In this document: positions 6,139 to 6,214 of the stretch, one piece after another
Layout: each line of letters begins with the position of its first letter
Numbering within the stretch: position 1 is the first letter of the stretch
Source: Candidatus Delongbacteria bacterium
Lineage (GTDB): Bacteria > UBA4055
NCBI GenBank assembly: GCA_013139625.1
Contig: WTAK01000237.1
Location: 1 to 6,214 of the forward strand
DNA length: 6,214 nt
Direction of reading: 5' to 3'
Notes under the pieces: generated by a model
Databases searched by the model: none
Seen by the model: only the letters and a program-made list of their open reading frames with translations
What the model was told of the DNA's origin: nothing
Program-made: the position numbers and the translations under genes

Positions 6139-6214
6139 CTACGAATTTTTTGAATTTTCCCTGATAATAACCCATATAAAAAATGGACCACCGAAAATAG
6201 CAGTAACAATACCA
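6139..6214 (-). CDS. C-terminal end of a FecCD/BtuC-family ABC transporter permease (5' part outside window)
   Basis: Reading the minus strand from 6213, the frame gives 24 residues, 'GIVTAIFGGPFFIWVIIREN' followed by 'SKNS', and a TAG at 6141-6139. The segment 'G-V-TA-GGPFF' with a final hydrophobic helix and a short polar tail is the characteristic C-terminus of FecCD-type permeases. These form the membrane channel of importers for ferric siderophores, haem or vitamin B12. The substrate cannot be told from this fragment, and the ATPase and binding-protein genes are not in the window. It points the same way as the zinc-ribbon gene and ends 105 bases before it. Confidence 0.75.
   Translation of the reverse strand, partial: GIVTAIFGGPFFIWVIIRENSKNS

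Noticed and set aside
1..6214. CRISPR array, tRNA, rRNA or IS element
   Set aside because: No regularly spaced direct repeats, cloverleaf-like sequence or transposase frame was seen on either strand.

Overview
The window looks like a piece of a low-GC bacterial chromosome. It joins ordinary housekeeping genes to one accessory gene that looks acquired. Both lepA and the signal peptidase resemble versions from the Bacteroidota/Cloacimonadota side of bacteria (FCB group). Examples are the '[11 protein letters not shown]' stretch of LepA and the 'YGAKTP' and 'LPSFRFP' insert of LepB. This placement comes from remembered family patterns, not a search, and is weak. A clear GGAGG Shine-Dalgarno before the small zinc-ribbon gene argues against a lineage that has largely given up SD use.

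Layout. Positions 1-263 (+) hold the end of a gene that starts outside the window; its tail resembles a TonB/TolA-type C-terminal domain. Positions 264-529 are non-coding and unusually rich in inverted repeats, with a possible promoter (TTGACA at 414) and a small hairpin (461-476). Positions 530-3214 (+) hold one 894-residue protein: an N-terminal PD-(D/E)xK nuclease domain of HsdR_N type, a P-loop AAA/STAND-like ATPase, a winged-helix-like region and a C-terminal S1/OB-like domain. This is the accessory gene and the best candidate for an uncharacterised system, most plausibly a single-gene anti-phage or anti-plasmid defence protein.

The rest runs on the minus strand. lepA (EF4 GTPase, 5683-3887) and lepB (signal peptidase I, 3894-3238) overlap by 8 bases and form the classic lepA-lepB operon, with a good sigma-70-like promoter at 5722-5750. 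Just upstream is a strong intrinsic terminator (5753-5780) that ends a separate 75-residue zinc-ribbon gene (6033-5806). At the right edge (6214-6139) is the last part of a FecCD/BtuC-type ABC transporter permease.

How the genes relate. lepA and lepB serve translation and protein export and are probably co-transcribed. The nuclease-ATPase gene converges on lepB with only 23 bases between stop codons and no recognisable terminator. It has no methyltransferase or helicase partner in the window, so it does not look like part of a type I restriction operon. Its base composition is visibly more AT-rich than lepA (about 22-33% GC against 35-37% on hand-counted 60-base lines), which fits horizontal acquisition into a housekeeping neighbourhood.
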